A model generated the notes under the pieces. The model searched no databases and was not told the origin of the DNA. It was given only the letters and a program-made list of their open reading frames with translations. This document shows, in pieces, positions 8,601 to 17,102 of a DNA stretch of 64,000 nucleotides (positions are counted from its first letter, which is position 1; each line of letters opens with the position of its first letter). This DNA is from Candidatus Thiosymbion ectosymbiont of Catanema sp. Cochon2018 (GTDB lineage Bacteria; Pseudomonadota; Gammaproteobacteria; Chromatiales; Chromatiaceae). The DNA lies in the NCBI GenBank assembly GCA_011392765.1, contig WYCW01000004.1, positions 509,846 to 573,845 on the forward strand, given 5' to 3'. The translations under genes and the position numbers were made by a program.

Positions 8601-9517
8601 TCAAGGGCTATGCCTTCCCTGCGTCCTAGCTCCTCATCGAGGGCCAGACTCTTGCGGTACATCGTCTCGACCTGATCCGGATCCCCGCGGATTCGATAGA
8701 CATTGCCCAGGCCGATGTAGCTGCTGGCCATGCCCTCCTTGTGTCCTAGCTCCTCATCAATGGCCAAGCTCTTGTGGTACATCGATTCGGCCTGGTCCAG
8801 ATCACCGCGGATTCGATAGATATTGCCCAGGCCGACGTAGGCAATTGCCAAGGCTTCCCGATCGTCCTCGGCCTTGCCCAGGGATTCGACCTTGCCATAG
8901 GCCGCCTCGGCGTCGTCCAGCGCCCCCGTTCGCTTCAGGAGATATCCGAACTCTTTCCAGCCGTCCACATTCTCCGGGTCGAGCTCCGTTGCCCGCCGGT
9001 AGGCGTCGATTGCTTTGTTTGTGTCATGGAGGAAGGTGAGTGCCCCACGGTGCCGCGCCGCCTCCGCGGCTTCCTTGAAGGCCGCTTTCCTAGCCGCTTT
9101 TCCTTCCGCGACCTTACGCGCCTCGACCTCGGAGAAGATCGCCTCCGCCAGCTCCGTGTTCCCCTCGGCCGCTTGTGCCAGGGCTTCTTTAATACGGGCC
9201 TGGGCGTCTGGAATCTCGGTCTGCTCAGGGATAGCGGAGACGGCTTCAGCCAGAGCCGCTTGCAGTGATTGTTCCTTCTGTCGAGCGTCGGCCAGGCTTT
9301 GCCGCGTGTCGGTCAGGGCCTGTTCCTTTCTCTCCAGCTCTCGGTTCAGACCCTCGATGGCTTTAGCGACCGCTCGGTCGTTGTTTGGAGAGAAAAACTG
9401 AAAGAACGTGATAAGAACACCAAGTACGGTAGCTACCGCAGCTATCCCCTGGATGTTCTCACGCGACCAATCCCACAGTTGGGAAAGACTAATCAGGAGG
9501 TCGTTGAATAGATCCAT
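8598..9517 (-). pseudogene. TPR-repeat membrane protein, 3' end truncated by IS481
   Basis: The gene reads leftward from ATG 9517. It has a membrane helix (IAAVATVLGVLITFFQFF, about residues 24-41), a long coiled coil (residues 50-150) and TPR motifs (AYRRATELDPENVDGWKEFGYLLKR, then Kinesin-light-chain-like AIAYVGLGNIYRIRGDLDQAESMYHKSL units). The frame runs into the IS481 right end at 8597, so the remaining TPRs and any C-terminal domain are missing. Related proteins in this group often carry many more TPRs. Function was probably protein-protein interaction at the inner membrane. Confidence 0.75.
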
Positions 9518-9538
9518 GGTGGCTTACCGCAAGCTCGG

Positions 9539-9610
9539 AGCGTCATTGTTCGACCCCCACCGTCTCGCCATCCCTGGCGCCTGGATTCCGGCACTCCCTG
9601 CCGGAATGAC
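9539..9610. repeat. REP-like repeat
   Basis: GCCATCCCTGGCGCCTGGATTCCGGCACTCCCTGCCGGAATGAC-type palindromic unit, next to the start of the TPR gene. An inverted relative lies at 29555-29610 (CATTCCGGCAGG, GCCGGAATCCAGACGCCAGG). Confidence 0.6.
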
Positions 9611-9660
9611 TAGTGCAGCGTAGTAGAAATCCTAAAGCCATTTGTTAATTGAACTTGTAG

Positions 9661-9727
9661 AGGAACCACGGATGGACACGGATAAACACGGATTGTGATC
9701 CGTGTTTATCCGTGTCCATCCGTGGTT
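9661..9727. repeat. Perfect 31-bp palindrome with 4-base loop
   Basis: The arm GGATGGACACGGATAAACAC with its flanks (9662-9692) is exactly mirrored at 9697-9727 around TGTG. Related but different palindromes occur at 17739-17803 and 50133-50196. It could act as a bidirectional terminator or be a REP/MITE core. From 9728 to 9938 there is only another REP-like stretch (GTAGGATGCGGTGAGGC) and no gene. Confidence 0.75.
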
Positions 9728-9938
9728 CTAATTGTAATTTGGACTTGTGCTGGCAAGTTGTTGACCGCCTGATCGTAAGGAAATGGTCTCTGGATTTTTA
9801 CTATGCTGCACCAGGTGGGACTGAACGGTTACCTCAGCCCGTAGGATGCGGTGAGGCTAGGGATGGCCGAACCGCATCAATGGACTTCGATCGCGTTTTG
9901 AATCCATCGAATCGATTCCGAATTTGCGTTTTTTGCGT

Positions 9939-11735
9939 TCATTTGCGGCAAAAATCCGACGGCGCAAACACCAATCGTTCAAACCCGACCGCCACCACGC
10001 TGAAGCTGCGCAGGCGCGGCAGATCGCCGAATTTGGTCTTTAATTTGGCCTGATAGCGCGCCAGCCCCGCCGCGGCCTCGCGTTGTTTTTCTTGTACCGC
10101 GGGTAGCGCCCGCAGGGCTTCATGATCCATTGTTTCGAGTGTCTTACCATCGAGTCCGGCCTCTTTGAGGGAGACGAATTTGAACTCGATGAGAATATCC
10201 AGCACTCGGTACTGACGCATGTCCGGGCGCACGATCAGGGTCAGATCCGCATGACCGCGTTCGATTTCGGCTTCGGATTCCATGATGTACAGGGTATCGT
10301 CGAACAACAGGGTCAGAAACGCAGTCTTGATGGTGAGTTCATTGGCATGGGCGTAATCGCGATTGCTGAAGACCTTGAAATATTTTTGTTCCATAAAATC
10401 GCACAGGGGTCCCATATCACCGCGCTGGTAGAGGACCTCGGCGGCCCGACGCCCCTTATCATTGTCCTTTCCCTCCGGCAACAGCAGCTCCCGGATGCTC
10501 TCGGCGTAGAGCTTGCGAATCACCAGGTTGGGGATGCGAAGCTCGGACCTGCCGAAGGGCGTCACCCCACCGAAGGTCAGGATGCCGAAGTAATACAGGA
10601 GTGACGCCACGAAGTTGGTATCTTTGGCGGCATATAGCATGTCATTCACGCCAAAGCGGTCCGCCAGCTCCGAAATCGTCACCGGGGTCTCTGCGGCCAA
10701 GGCATCGAAAATTAGCTGGCCACCTCCGGGTAGGCGGGGGATGTACTGCAGCTTGCCCCGATCCATGGCCAGATTGCTGTCCAAGACCTTTTTCGGATAG
10801 CGGCAATCGCGCCGGAAGGCTTTCAGGAAATACAGCGCAAGGGTTGGGTTATAGACGTGTTGCTCCGCGTCGGAGCTGAAACGATAGCCGTTGTAGAAGG
10901 TTCGCATCATTGTTACGGCTTCGTCCGCCTGGGTGGGAGCCAAATCGCATTCCTTGGCAATTTGGGCCGTGGCGGCAGCGATTTCGTCCTCCCGAAAGCC
11001 GCACAGGGCATTGAAGTGGGGCAGCAAGTAGATGTTCTCCGCCACGTTGTAGCCGCTGGTGAGATCGCTCATGGCGACCGGCGAGACTCCGGTGATGAAT
11101 ACCCGCCCAAGACCCTGGCTGCCGGCGGCGGCCTTGATGGTCTTGAACAGGGCCTTCATACAGCCCTCGCCGGAGAGGATGGCCTGATAACGGCTTTCCT
11201 CCGTATCGCGGTGTCCCATCATGAGCTCATTGGCAAAGTTGTCGTATTCGTCGATGAGGAGATAGAGGGGGTAATCGGTTTGCTGTACGGCGTTCAATAC
11301 GGATTGGAAGGAAGCAAGGGCATCCTGGGGATCGATTTGCACAGGATCGGGCAGGGTTTCCCGGTAATAATTCGAGAAGGCACTGATCCGAAGATTCAGG
11401 TAACGGTACAGATTGCGCTTGATCTCCTCGCCATCACCCACCGGGCTGACCCCGGAGAAGTCCCATTTCAATACGAAGTACCGATTGTGCTCGGCAGTAG
11501 GATCTTTGCCGATGGCAAGTCCCCCGAACAGAGACTCGAACCGGTCCGCCTTATTGCGATCATAGTAGCTCTCCAACATGGACAACAGCAGGCTCTTGCC
11601 GAACCGGCGCGGACGCAGGAACAAGAGCTGATCGCCGGCCTCTTCCAGCAATGGAATGTGGTCCGTGCGGTCCACGTAATGGAATCGTCTCGTAATCAGT
11701 GAATCGAAATCACTGATGCCGTAGGGGAATTTCAT
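9939..11735 (-). CDS. AAA-ATPase-like protein with PD-(D/E)XK nuclease domain (DUF1703 family)
   Basis: A 598-aa protein of the widespread AAA-ATPase-like (PF09820) plus PD-(D/E)XK (PF08011) family. The N-terminus MKFPYGISDFDSLI is typical. The Walker A-like loop FLRPRRFGKSLLLSML is at about residues 39-54, and Walker B-like LYLLIDEYDNFAN at about 157-169. The nuclease-like C-terminus has YVLDILIEFKF (D...ExK) near residue 515. It is full length and starts at ATG 11735. Cellular role is unknown; the family is abundant in repeat-rich sulfur bacteria and anaerobes. It follows the RND adaptor gene by about 107 bp, probably without shared function. Confidence 0.85.
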   Translation of the reverse strand: MKFPYGISDFDSLITRRFHYVDRTDHIPLLEEAGDQLLFLRPRRFGKSLLLSMLESYYDRNKADRFESLFGGLAIGKDPTAEHNRYFVLKWDFSGVSPVGDGEEIKRNLYRYLNLRISAFSNYYRETLPDPVQIDPQDALASFQSVLNAVQQTDYPLYLLIDEYDNFANELMMGHRDTEESRYQAILSGEGCMKALFKTIKAAAGSQGLGRVFITGVSPVAMSDLTSGYNVAENIYLLPHFNALCGFREDEIAAATAQIAKECDLAPTQADEAVTMMRTFYNGYRFSSDAEQHVYNPTLALYFLKAFRRDCRYPKKVLDSNLAMDRGKLQYIPRLPGGGQLIFDALAAETPVTISELADRFGVNDMLYAAKDTNFVASLLYYFGILTFGGVTPFGRSELRIPNLVIRKLYAESIRELLLPEGKDNDKGRRAAEVLYQRGDMGPLCDFMEQKYFKVFSNRDYAHANELTIKTAFLTLLFDDTLYIMESEAEIERGHADLTLIVRPDMRQYRVLDILIEFKFVSLKEAGLDGKTLETMDHEALRALPAVQEKQREAAAGLARYQAKLKTKFGDLPRLRSFSVVAVGFERLVFAPSDFCRK

Positions 11736-11842
11736 GACTTGTTCTGCTCGGCAAAATCACCCTGCCCCGTCGCGCAGGGTGGAAGGTTGCAAGAAAGCTC
11801 GTCGGCCCGATGTGTTCTCGACTGCGGAAAAAATTTTCACCC

Positions 11843-12859
11843 CTACTCCTCGCGCAGGAGCCGGAAGCGCTGTCCCGGCTCGAGGTCCGGGGAGGCGACA
11901 CGCAGGCGCTCGCCGTCGGGCCCTTGCTCTCGCCCGAGCAGAATGACCCGCAGGCGTTCACCGTCTTCTCGGGTGACCCAGAATTCCTCATAGCTGTGGT
12001 CCACTGCCCCGGCGGGCAGCAGCACCGCCCCGGTGCGTTCCGGGAGGCGCAGCACCAGCCGCGCGCGCAGGCCGCCGCGGCGGGGCTCGACCCGGTCGCG
12101 GAGCGCCAGATCCACGGCAATCTTGCGGGTAACCGGGTCGAATCCGGGGTAATTGCGGTAAACGGACGCGGTTACCTCCCGGTTCAGATCCGGCAAGTGC
12201 AGGCGTATCCCACCCTGATCGGGACCGGTCAGGGCCGTATATTGTTCCGGGGTGAGGGCGAAGGGCACGATCAGGGTAGTGAAATCCGCAGCCACGCCGA
12301 CCCTTTCTCCCTCGTTCACCCACTGGCCCGGCTCCAGGTTACGGTCGGTGATCCGCCAGCCGACGGGGGCACGGATACGGGTACGCAGCAGACGCTCCCG
12401 GAGCACCTTGCGCTTGATCTCCAGGGCTTGCAGCTCGTAACGATTGTCCCGCAAGGTCTGCTCCAGGGTATCGAGCCGGGAGGCGGAGGCATTGTCGCGG
12501 CGGGCCAGCTTGGTGTAGCGATCGACCTCCCGCCGGTCATACGAGATCCGGGCCTGGAGACGTTTCCGTTGGACCTTGACCTCCGCCAACTCCAGCTCGA
12601 TGAAGGTAGTGTCCAGACGCGCGAAGCCCCCATCTTTGCCGACGGTCTCACCGATGTCATAGGCGACCGCTTCCACCCTCCCCGCGGTCTCCGCCACCAG
12701 CGGCAGCTCGGCACGTGCACGGGTGAATCCGGTAAGAGTGACCTCTCGTACCGCGGGCTCGGCGGTGACAAGGGGAGCGCTCGGCTCCGCCGCAACGCCG
12801 GCCACCACCATGGCCGCCAGCCATAGGGCTAGTACAGCAGTGCGAAGTACCGATAACAT
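11843..12859 (-). CDS. RND efflux periplasmic adaptor (membrane fusion protein)
   Basis: A 338-aa protein with an export signal (LRTAVLALWLAAMVVAGVAA). It has a lipoyl/barrel-sandwich half-motif (ELPLVAETAGRVEAVAYDIG), an alpha-hairpin (about residues 95-155) and a second half with RIRAPVGWRITDRNLEPGQW. This is the domain order of HlyD/AcrA-type adaptors that link an inner-membrane RND pump to an outer-membrane channel. No RND pump or TolC-like gene is adjacent, since the upstream sequence is repeat and integron material. The transporter partner has been lost or lies elsewhere. Confidence 0.85.
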   Translation of the reverse strand: MLSVLRTAVLALWLAAMVVAGVAAEPSAPLVTAEPAVREVTLTGFTRARAELPLVAETAGRVEAVAYDIGETVGKDGGFARLDTTFIELELAEVKVQRKRLQARISYDRREVDRYTKLARRDNASASRLDTLEQTLRDNRYELQALEIKRKVLRERLLRTRIRAPVGWRITDRNLEPGQWVNEGERVGVAADFTTLIVPFALTPEQYTALTGPDQGGIRLHLPDLNREVTASVYRNYPGFDPVTRKIAVDLALRDRVEPRRGGLRARLVLRLPERTGAVLLPAGAVDHSYEEFWVTREDGERLRVILLGREQGPDGERLRVASPDLEPGQRFRLLREE

Positions 12860-12898
12860 CTATTCGGCTCTTTCATGCTGTGCACGTACGTTGGGGCG

Positions 12899-12935
12899 CA
12901 ATGCCATTAAGTTAGCTGCTGGCCGCTTGTCAAGT
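12899..12935. repeat. End fragment of CAATGCCATTAAGTTAGC MITE
   Basis: CAATGCCATTAAGTTAGCTG followed by CTGGCCGCTT matches the right terminus of the intact MITE at 50088-50219. It is joined directly to an intron fragment at 12936. Confidence 0.65.
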
Positions 12936-13100
12936 AGATTCTCTGTGTACGCTTCACCTCTGTTGTTCACGCTCGCTCCCGTGTCCTTACCAAGGCGTCG
13001 CTATCCGCCAGAGGCGCAACACGCGATACGGGCGGGGGGTTAACCCTTTCCCGACCGGGACTTTCACCCGGCAAGAAGCGCCAAGCTTCGCTTGGCGCAC
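12936..13100 (-). mobile_element. 5' fragment of the group IIC-attC intron
   Basis: Read on the minus strand from 13100 it begins GTGCGCCAAGCGAAGCTTGG and matches 652-817 almost base for base, stopping at ACAGAGAATCT. It is inserted at the end of an attC site (AACGTTG^GTGCGCC). It lacks everything after domain I and is fused to a MITE end. Confidence 0.85.
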
Positions 13101-13201
13101 CAACGTTTGGGCTCAGGCACTCAATGCCGCGTGGCACTGAGCTTGAAAGTTGCTGAGGAGCCGGACCGCGGCATTGGGTCGCTTGCAGCCGAATGTTAGG
13201 C
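13101..13201 (-). other. attC site carrying an intron insertion
   Basis: Read on the minus strand: GCCTAACATTCGGCTGCAAG, inner arms CCCAATGCCGC and GCGGCATTGAG, and end CCCAAACGTTG, where the intron starts. It is the long attC type of this array. Confidence 0.8.
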
Positions 13202-13252
13202 GAATGAGCTACGAAAAACGACCTATTAACTGAGCCTGGCCCCTTTTCCGCA
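13202..13252 (-). repeat. Conserved cassette tail next to attC
   Basis: Minus-strand copy of the ~50-bp tail (AAAAGGGGCCAGGCTCAGTT, TAGGTCGTTTTTCG). It precedes the attC at 13201 in the cassette reading direction. Confidence 0.6.
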
Positions 13253-13274
13253 ATAGCAGAAAACGTGGTCTGTC

Positions 13275-13402
13275 CCTGAGGTATCCCCACAAAGTAGCTT
13301 TTGAAATCAATCGGTTACTGCAATAACCAGAGGTTCAATATGGGCCGGGCCGTAAGACGCAAGTGACTGATTCTGGGGTTGATTTCGTGGGGATACATCA
13401 GG
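13275..13402. mobile_element. MITE related to the IS4-family element at 51746
   Basis: 128 bp with inverted ends CCTGAGGTATCCCCACAAA and (other strand) CCTGATGTATCCCCACGAAA. The same ends (CCTGATGTATCCCCACAAA / CCTGAAGTATCCCCGC) bound the transposase-bearing element at 51746-53164. There is no ORF. The remaining sequence from 13403 to 13631 shows no gene. Confidence 0.75.
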
Positions 13403-13631
13403 TTCTGTCCCGAATGGCACTAAGTTAAGCGATCACCCCTATATAATACAGGCAGTTACGATATAGCTACTCGGGATAAAAATTGCTGGGTTACGTGGCT
13501 GGAACGCAAAATCTCTGCTGAATCTCGTACCGCGATCAGGGAGTTACCATGCAAGCGCCTCTGTAACCTATTGATTTATCATTGTCCTAGCTTATCTTAG
13601 CGCCATTCGGTTCTGTCCCCGTTTTTCTGCT

Positions 13632-14048
13632 TCAACTCAGCAAAATATTTTGGAATGGATGGGTATTTTTCCACCGATAAGTTTGAAAATCGCGCTGGTC
13701 GGTGCTTAGAATTCATCCATCACCCTGTTCCTCTGCTAGGATAACCAGTGAAGCATCGGCTAAATCCATTGGCAAATCAGCATATTTTTCCATCAGTATC
13801 AGCAAATTATCCTTGTGATCTTCACGCAAATCAAAAATCAGGAAAGCGCCCTGTTGATAACTTCGGATAAAGCCCAATTCAGCATTCACTCCTTGACGTT
13901 TAAGTAGCAAATGACAGACCTCGGTCAGTACAGGCCATGTGGTGATTAGTGACTCGTTTAATGTATCCAGTTTATCAATCGCCAGTTGATGATACTTATC
14001 TGCGTCATCTGCTAATGCAACCCAAAAGCCTGTATCAGCAATAATCAT
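13632..14048 (-). pseudogene. vapC: PIN-domain toxin (VapC) with premature TGA
   Basis: Reading from ATG 14048, the PIN domain shows IIADTGFWVALAD (first Asp), VLTEVCHLLLKR (Glu) and DLADASLVILAEE (Asp pair). An in-frame TGA at about 13713 follows EEQGDG. The same frame then continues ILSTDQRDFQTYRWK to a second stop at 13632, which matches the normal VapC C-terminus (GRILSTDxRDF). A single CGA-to-TGA change would explain the stop. The truncated product lacks the last acidic residue and is probably inactive. It overlaps its antitoxin gene by 4 bp. Confidence 0.8.
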
Positions 14049-14293
14049 AATTTATCATTCAAGTTTAATTCCTTTTTATAATTTTGTGATAATTGGCCAT
14101 CACCACGTAGACAGCCTATAAAGCCGTTTTGACGAAAAATTGCTAAAGCCTCATGGCCTGTTGCAACGGTGTGACGCGCATAAAGATCATCAATGGCAAA
14201 TGCTAACAAAGTTGGTAAGTCTTTCCCCATCGTGCGTTGTAATTGCCGTAGCTTTTCATAATGCCGGGAGTCTAGTTCCGTATTAATTTGCAT
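14045..14293 (-). CDS. vapB: Antitoxin of the VapBC pair
   Basis: About 82 aa from ATG at 14293 (MQINTELDSRHYEKL), a more likely start than an upstream in-frame ATG at 14347. It begins with a beta strand and helix as in ribbon-helix-helix antitoxins and ends with a charged tail. The stop overlaps the toxin start (14045-14048), the usual arrangement. It appears intact while its toxin is broken. Confidence 0.65.
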   Translation of the reverse strand: MQINTELDSRHYEKLRQLQRTMGKDLPTLLAFAIDDLYARHTVATGHEALAIFRQNGFIGCLRGDGQLSQNYKKELNLNDKL

Positions 14294-14385
14294 GATGACT
14301 CCTATTGTAAATTCGTGAGAATTGGCACTGCATCCTGTTCGGATCAAGTGATCGATCTGAATGCATTTGTCAGTCGATTTCGGCT

Positions 14386-15054
14386 TTATAGGTTTTTAAT
14401 CTCCTCGATTGAAAGCCCTGAAGTCTCAGCAATGATCGTTATGCTGATGTCTTTTTGCTTTAATGCCTTTGCCATTTCAATGGCTTTTTCTCTTAAACCT
14501 TCTTTTAATCCCTCTTCTTTGCCTTTCTTTTCCCCAAGTTGAATCCCTTCATTTAACCCTTCTGTTTTGCCTTCGTTCCTGATCCGCTCCTTGAGTTTAT
14601 AAGGCAAAATCCATTTTTCGCTTTCCTGAAGTTTCTTGAAGATCCCCGAATCGACAAAACTATGATAGGTTTCCTCGCTGATGATGAGATGATCGATCAC
14701 TTCGATTTTAAGAAATTTGCCCGCCTGAATAAAATGGTCGGTGAGGTCCTGATCTTCGTAGGAAGGCTTCACATTCCCGCCGGGATGGTTATGGACCATA
14801 ATCACCCGAACGGCGAGCTTGTAAATCGCCATGCGGAAGGCTTCTCTGGGGTTGATGGCCGCCATGTTGGCAGACCCCAGAGCGACCAACTCGATATAGA
14901 GAATCTTGTTCGCTTGATTCAAACCCACCATCCAGAAGTGTTCCTGACCTTGACCGATTTTATTCTCTCGACGGAGAATCTGGCGCATGATCAGATAAAT
15001 GTCTTGTGCACTGTTTACAGTGACTTTTTGTTGCTTGCTTAATTTGACTTCCAT
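14386..15054 (-). CDS. RadC-type JAMM/MPN protein with extended charged tail
   Basis: About 222 aa from ATG 15054 (MEVKLSKQQKVTVNSAQDIY). The JAMM metal motif is clear: VHNHPGGNVKPSYEDQDLT (HxHPxG...SxxD). It lacks the N-terminal helix-hairpin-helix of genomic RadC. After the MPN domain there is a charged tail of about 90 residues ending EMAKALKQKDISITIIAETSGLSIEEIKNL, a motif usually found at the end of Rpn-type PD-(D/E)XK proteins. A paralogue with the same tail is at 20265-20906 and a 5' fragment at 17606-17662, so this is a multiplied cassette gene. RadC-like JAMM proteins are common on mobile elements; their biochemical role is unclear. Confidence 0.8.
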   Translation of the reverse strand: MEVKLSKQQKVTVNSAQDIYLIMRQILRRENKIGQGQEHFWMVGLNQANKILYIELVALGSANMAAINPREAFRMAIYKLAVRVIMVHNHPGGNVKPSYEDQDLTDHFIQAGKFLKIEVIDHLIISEETYHSFVDSGIFKKLQESEKWILPYKLKERIRNEGKTEGLNEGIQLGEKKGKEEGLKEGLREKAIEMAKALKQKDISITIIAETSGLSIEEIKNL

Positions 15055-15139
15055 TGGGGGACCTTTTATAGAGCGGCTAATATTTTGCTTATGAGCGCCA
15101 ACGGAGTGCAGCCTAGTCGACGTCCCGTGTAGCCATTCA

Positions 15140-15454
15140 TTAGTCTCTGAAATCTTCGGCAATAATTTCCGGATGCCGGAAGGAAATTTCAATAAGCGAC
15201 TGAGCGGCTCCTGATGGTTTACGGCGACCTTGCTCCCACTCCTGCAAAGTGCGCATAGAAATATGCAAAGCCTTAGCAAAATCCGCCTGTGATAACCCGG
15301 TTTTCAACCGAGCAGCAGTAACCGCATTTGGTGCAATTTGCGTTGCCCGCGCCACTTTCCCGGATTTCATCTCTTTAATGGATTCTAAAAGCTTATTGCT
15401 AAGCTCTTCTCCTGACATGCTATTCGCCGACCTTTTCTGATTACGACTACTCAT
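15140..15454 (-). CDS. higA: HTH-type antitoxin HigA/NadS family
   Basis: A 104-aa protein with a Xre-type helix-turn-helix near the C-terminus (AARLKTGLSQADFAKALHIS, then RTLQEWEQGRRKP). This matches HigA/NadS antitoxins that pair with HigB/RelE-type toxins. The start codon overlaps the toxin stop (15447-15454). It is intact although its toxin is interrupted. Such antitoxins usually repress their own operon. Confidence 0.85.
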   Translation of the reverse strand: MSSRNQKRSANSMSGEELSNKLLESIKEMKSGKVARATQIAPNAVTAARLKTGLSQADFAKALHISMRTLQEWEQGRRKPSGAAQSLIEISFRHPEIIAEDFRD

Positions 15455-15761
15455 CTTCTATTACCTCTCGAATTTCTTTTAGAATGTGCGCCGGTATGTT
15501 TCCACGAACACTCTTGGCATAGATTACCAACAACCAAACTTCACCATTGAACAAGCGATTGTAATAGATTATTCGAACACCACCCCTTTTTCCTGTACCT
15601 GCTCTCGACCACCTTACCTTTCTACAGCCGCCGCTTCCGGGAATTACATTTCCTGCTTCAGGGTTACCAGTCAACCAAGCGCAAAACGCACCTCATTCTT
15701 CTTCAGACCAAAGCTTGTTGGCATCTTCTTTGAACGTAGGAGTTTCGATAATCGTATACAC
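15447..15761 (-). pseudogene. higB: HigB/RelE-type toxin with premature TGA
   Basis: From a GTG at 15761 the frame reads VYTIIETPTFKEDANKLW then SEEE, a TGA at 15693-15695, and continues GAFCAWLTGNPEAGNVIPGS with VRWSRAGTGKRGGVRIIYY and the end HILKEIREVIEDE. Together this is a full-length HigB (about 104 codons), broken only by the TGA. The family usually has Arg there, so CGA-to-TGA is the simplest explanation. A shorter product from the internal TTG at 15674 would lack the first strand and helix and is probably inactive. Confidence 0.8.
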
Positions 15762-15812
15762 GCAATAAGCATACGTCTTTGACGGATATAGTGCAAGTTT
15801 AATCTAGGTTTA

Positions 15813-15965
15813 GAGGCTGTCTAAAAAGGGCCGTAGGCCAGGGCCTGGAGTAGGCTGGGTTGAGGAACGAAACCCAGCGTTTACGAGCAAGCCTGGTTTG
15901 CTGGGTCTCGTCCCTCGACCCAGCCTACCTGTTTAAAATCAATGTGTTAGTTTTTAGACAGCCTC
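15813..15965. mobile_element. MITE with GAGGCTGTCTAAAAA ends and TTA target duplication
   Basis: 153 bp with inverted ends GAGGCTGTCTAAAAA / TTTTTAGACAGCCTC, flanked by TTA on both sides (15810-15812, 15966-15968). The interior has a REP-like palindrome (TAGGCTGGGTTGAGGAACG). A second copy at 34181-34324 is flanked by TCA. TNA duplications fit an IS5-family (IS1031-like) parent. Confidence 0.8.
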
Positions 15966-15970
15966 TTAGG

Positions 15971-16122
15971 GCTAACGGCATGGCTAGCCCGTCCAATACC
16001 GCGCTTACTAATGACTCGACTTTGTCAAACAAAGTGGGTGTCCCTTTATTCGGTGTCTCTTTATTCCCTGTATTGAGAAGCCGGACCGCGGCATTGGGTC
16101 GCTTGCAGCCGAATGTTAGGCG
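15971..16122 (-). other. Variant attC site with enlarged or replaced loop
   Basis: Outer ends match the long attC type: GCTAACGGCATGGCTAGCCC on the left, and CCGCGGCATTGGGTCGCTTG then CAGCCGAATGTTAGGC on the right. The inner loop is longer (about 75 bp between the CCAATACCGCG arm and its partner). The conserved cassette tail follows at 16124-16175. Confidence 0.55.
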
Positions 16123-16194
16123 AATGAGGTATAAAACGACCTATCAATTGAGCCTGGACCCTTTCCCTGACCCTTTTATTATGCCTGATTTTCA

Positions 16195-16651
16195 TTATTC
16201 AAAACTATCAATTTTCTCTTTGCACAATTTCTCCGTTAATTGCTGCAAACAGCGCACACGCTTTGCTAACCACACGAGTTCTTCCTGTGATATTTTATAA
16301 TGCTCTGAATAACGAGCATCAACATAGGCTTGTTTTAGCAACTGAAAACGGCGGCGATGAATCTTACTATTTTGTGGGAACACCTCAGTAATGCGTTCAT
16401 CCTGTAAGATCGCCAGCGAGTTAAGCTGCTTCAGGTTATGCGTATTTGGTTTGTAGTTGGTTAAGACCAATAGTAAACAAGCAAAATAACGCTCTGTAGT
16501 CTGATGAAGCTCGAAAGACGATTTCTTTAACCTTCCTTTCTCCATATCATCAGAATGTGTCAAAAAATTCATTTGCACTCTCAAACCATTGCTCATAATA
16601 GAATAGATTGTCCTGTTTGGATGCGGGCAAATGATCGAGATTTTTATTCAT
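16195..16651 (-). pseudogene. Degraded copy of the MNT-HEPN cassette gene, nucleotidyltransferase deleted
   Basis: From ATG 16651 the frame reads MNKNLDHLPASKQDNL, like the start of the gene at 3475. It then jumps to a sequence matching its middle (YYEQWFESANEFFDTF), where a TGA stops it. After a frameshift the C-terminal HEPN part continues to 16195 (TTERYFACLLLVLTNYKP ... YVDARYSEHYKISQEEL), very similar to the 3475-4356 protein. The whole nucleotidyltransferase core is missing. An isolated 133-aa HEPN product from a later start is possible but would lack its inhibitor domain. Confidence 0.85.
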
Positions 16652-16718
16652 GAAACCATATTACTATTATTGATACTATGCTCAAAACTAAGGCTAGTTT
16701 TGTAAAGCATAACGATAA

Positions 16719-16780
16719 GCTAACCCCCCGCCCAAAGTGCACCAGCACTTTGGACGGTCGGGTTGAGCGCAGTGTTAAGC
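16719..16780 (-). other. Short attC site
   Basis: AGCTAACCCCCCGCCCAAAG and CTTTGGACGGTCGGGTTGAG arms with a small loop, ending GTGTTAAGC. About 62 bp, the classical short attC size and a different type from the long sites. Confidence 0.7.
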
Positions 16781-16835
16781 GGATGTTTCAACTGAAGTTT
16801 TCGAATTGATGACATCCCCTTTGCTTGCAAGCGGC

Positions 16836-17102
16836 CTATAATTCTACGGTGCTTTTTCTAGTGCTCGCATTCATAATGGTTATTCCTACAATTTCATTGC
16901 CATCCTTTCTGAGTAGTATATCCTCATCGAATTCAATAGTGTTGTTTGCTCGCTGTGGTTTACGAAAGCTCATGTATAAGACATCTGTTTCTTCGTCATA
17001 GTCGATCCACGTTTTGCGGGCATGTAGCTTCATAATATCGTTAGCCATGGTTAAACAATTCGCAACGAAATTGCCTGTTTCCTGGGTTAATGTTGTTGCC
17101 AT
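16836..17102 (-). CDS. DUF2283 domain protein, probable antitoxin
   Basis: An 88-aa protein with the DUF2283 pattern: WIDYDEETDVLYMSFRKP then DEDILLRKDGNEIVGITIMN. Small DUF2283 proteins are often encoded beside putative toxins. Here the gene overlaps the 3' end of the preceding gene by 16 bp, so the two are one transcription unit inside a single cassette. Function is inferred from context. Confidence 0.75.
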   Translation of the reverse strand: MATTLTQETGNFVANCLTMANDIMKLHARKTWIDYDEETDVLYMSFRKPQRANNTIEFDEDILLRKDGNEIVGITIMNASTRKSTVEL

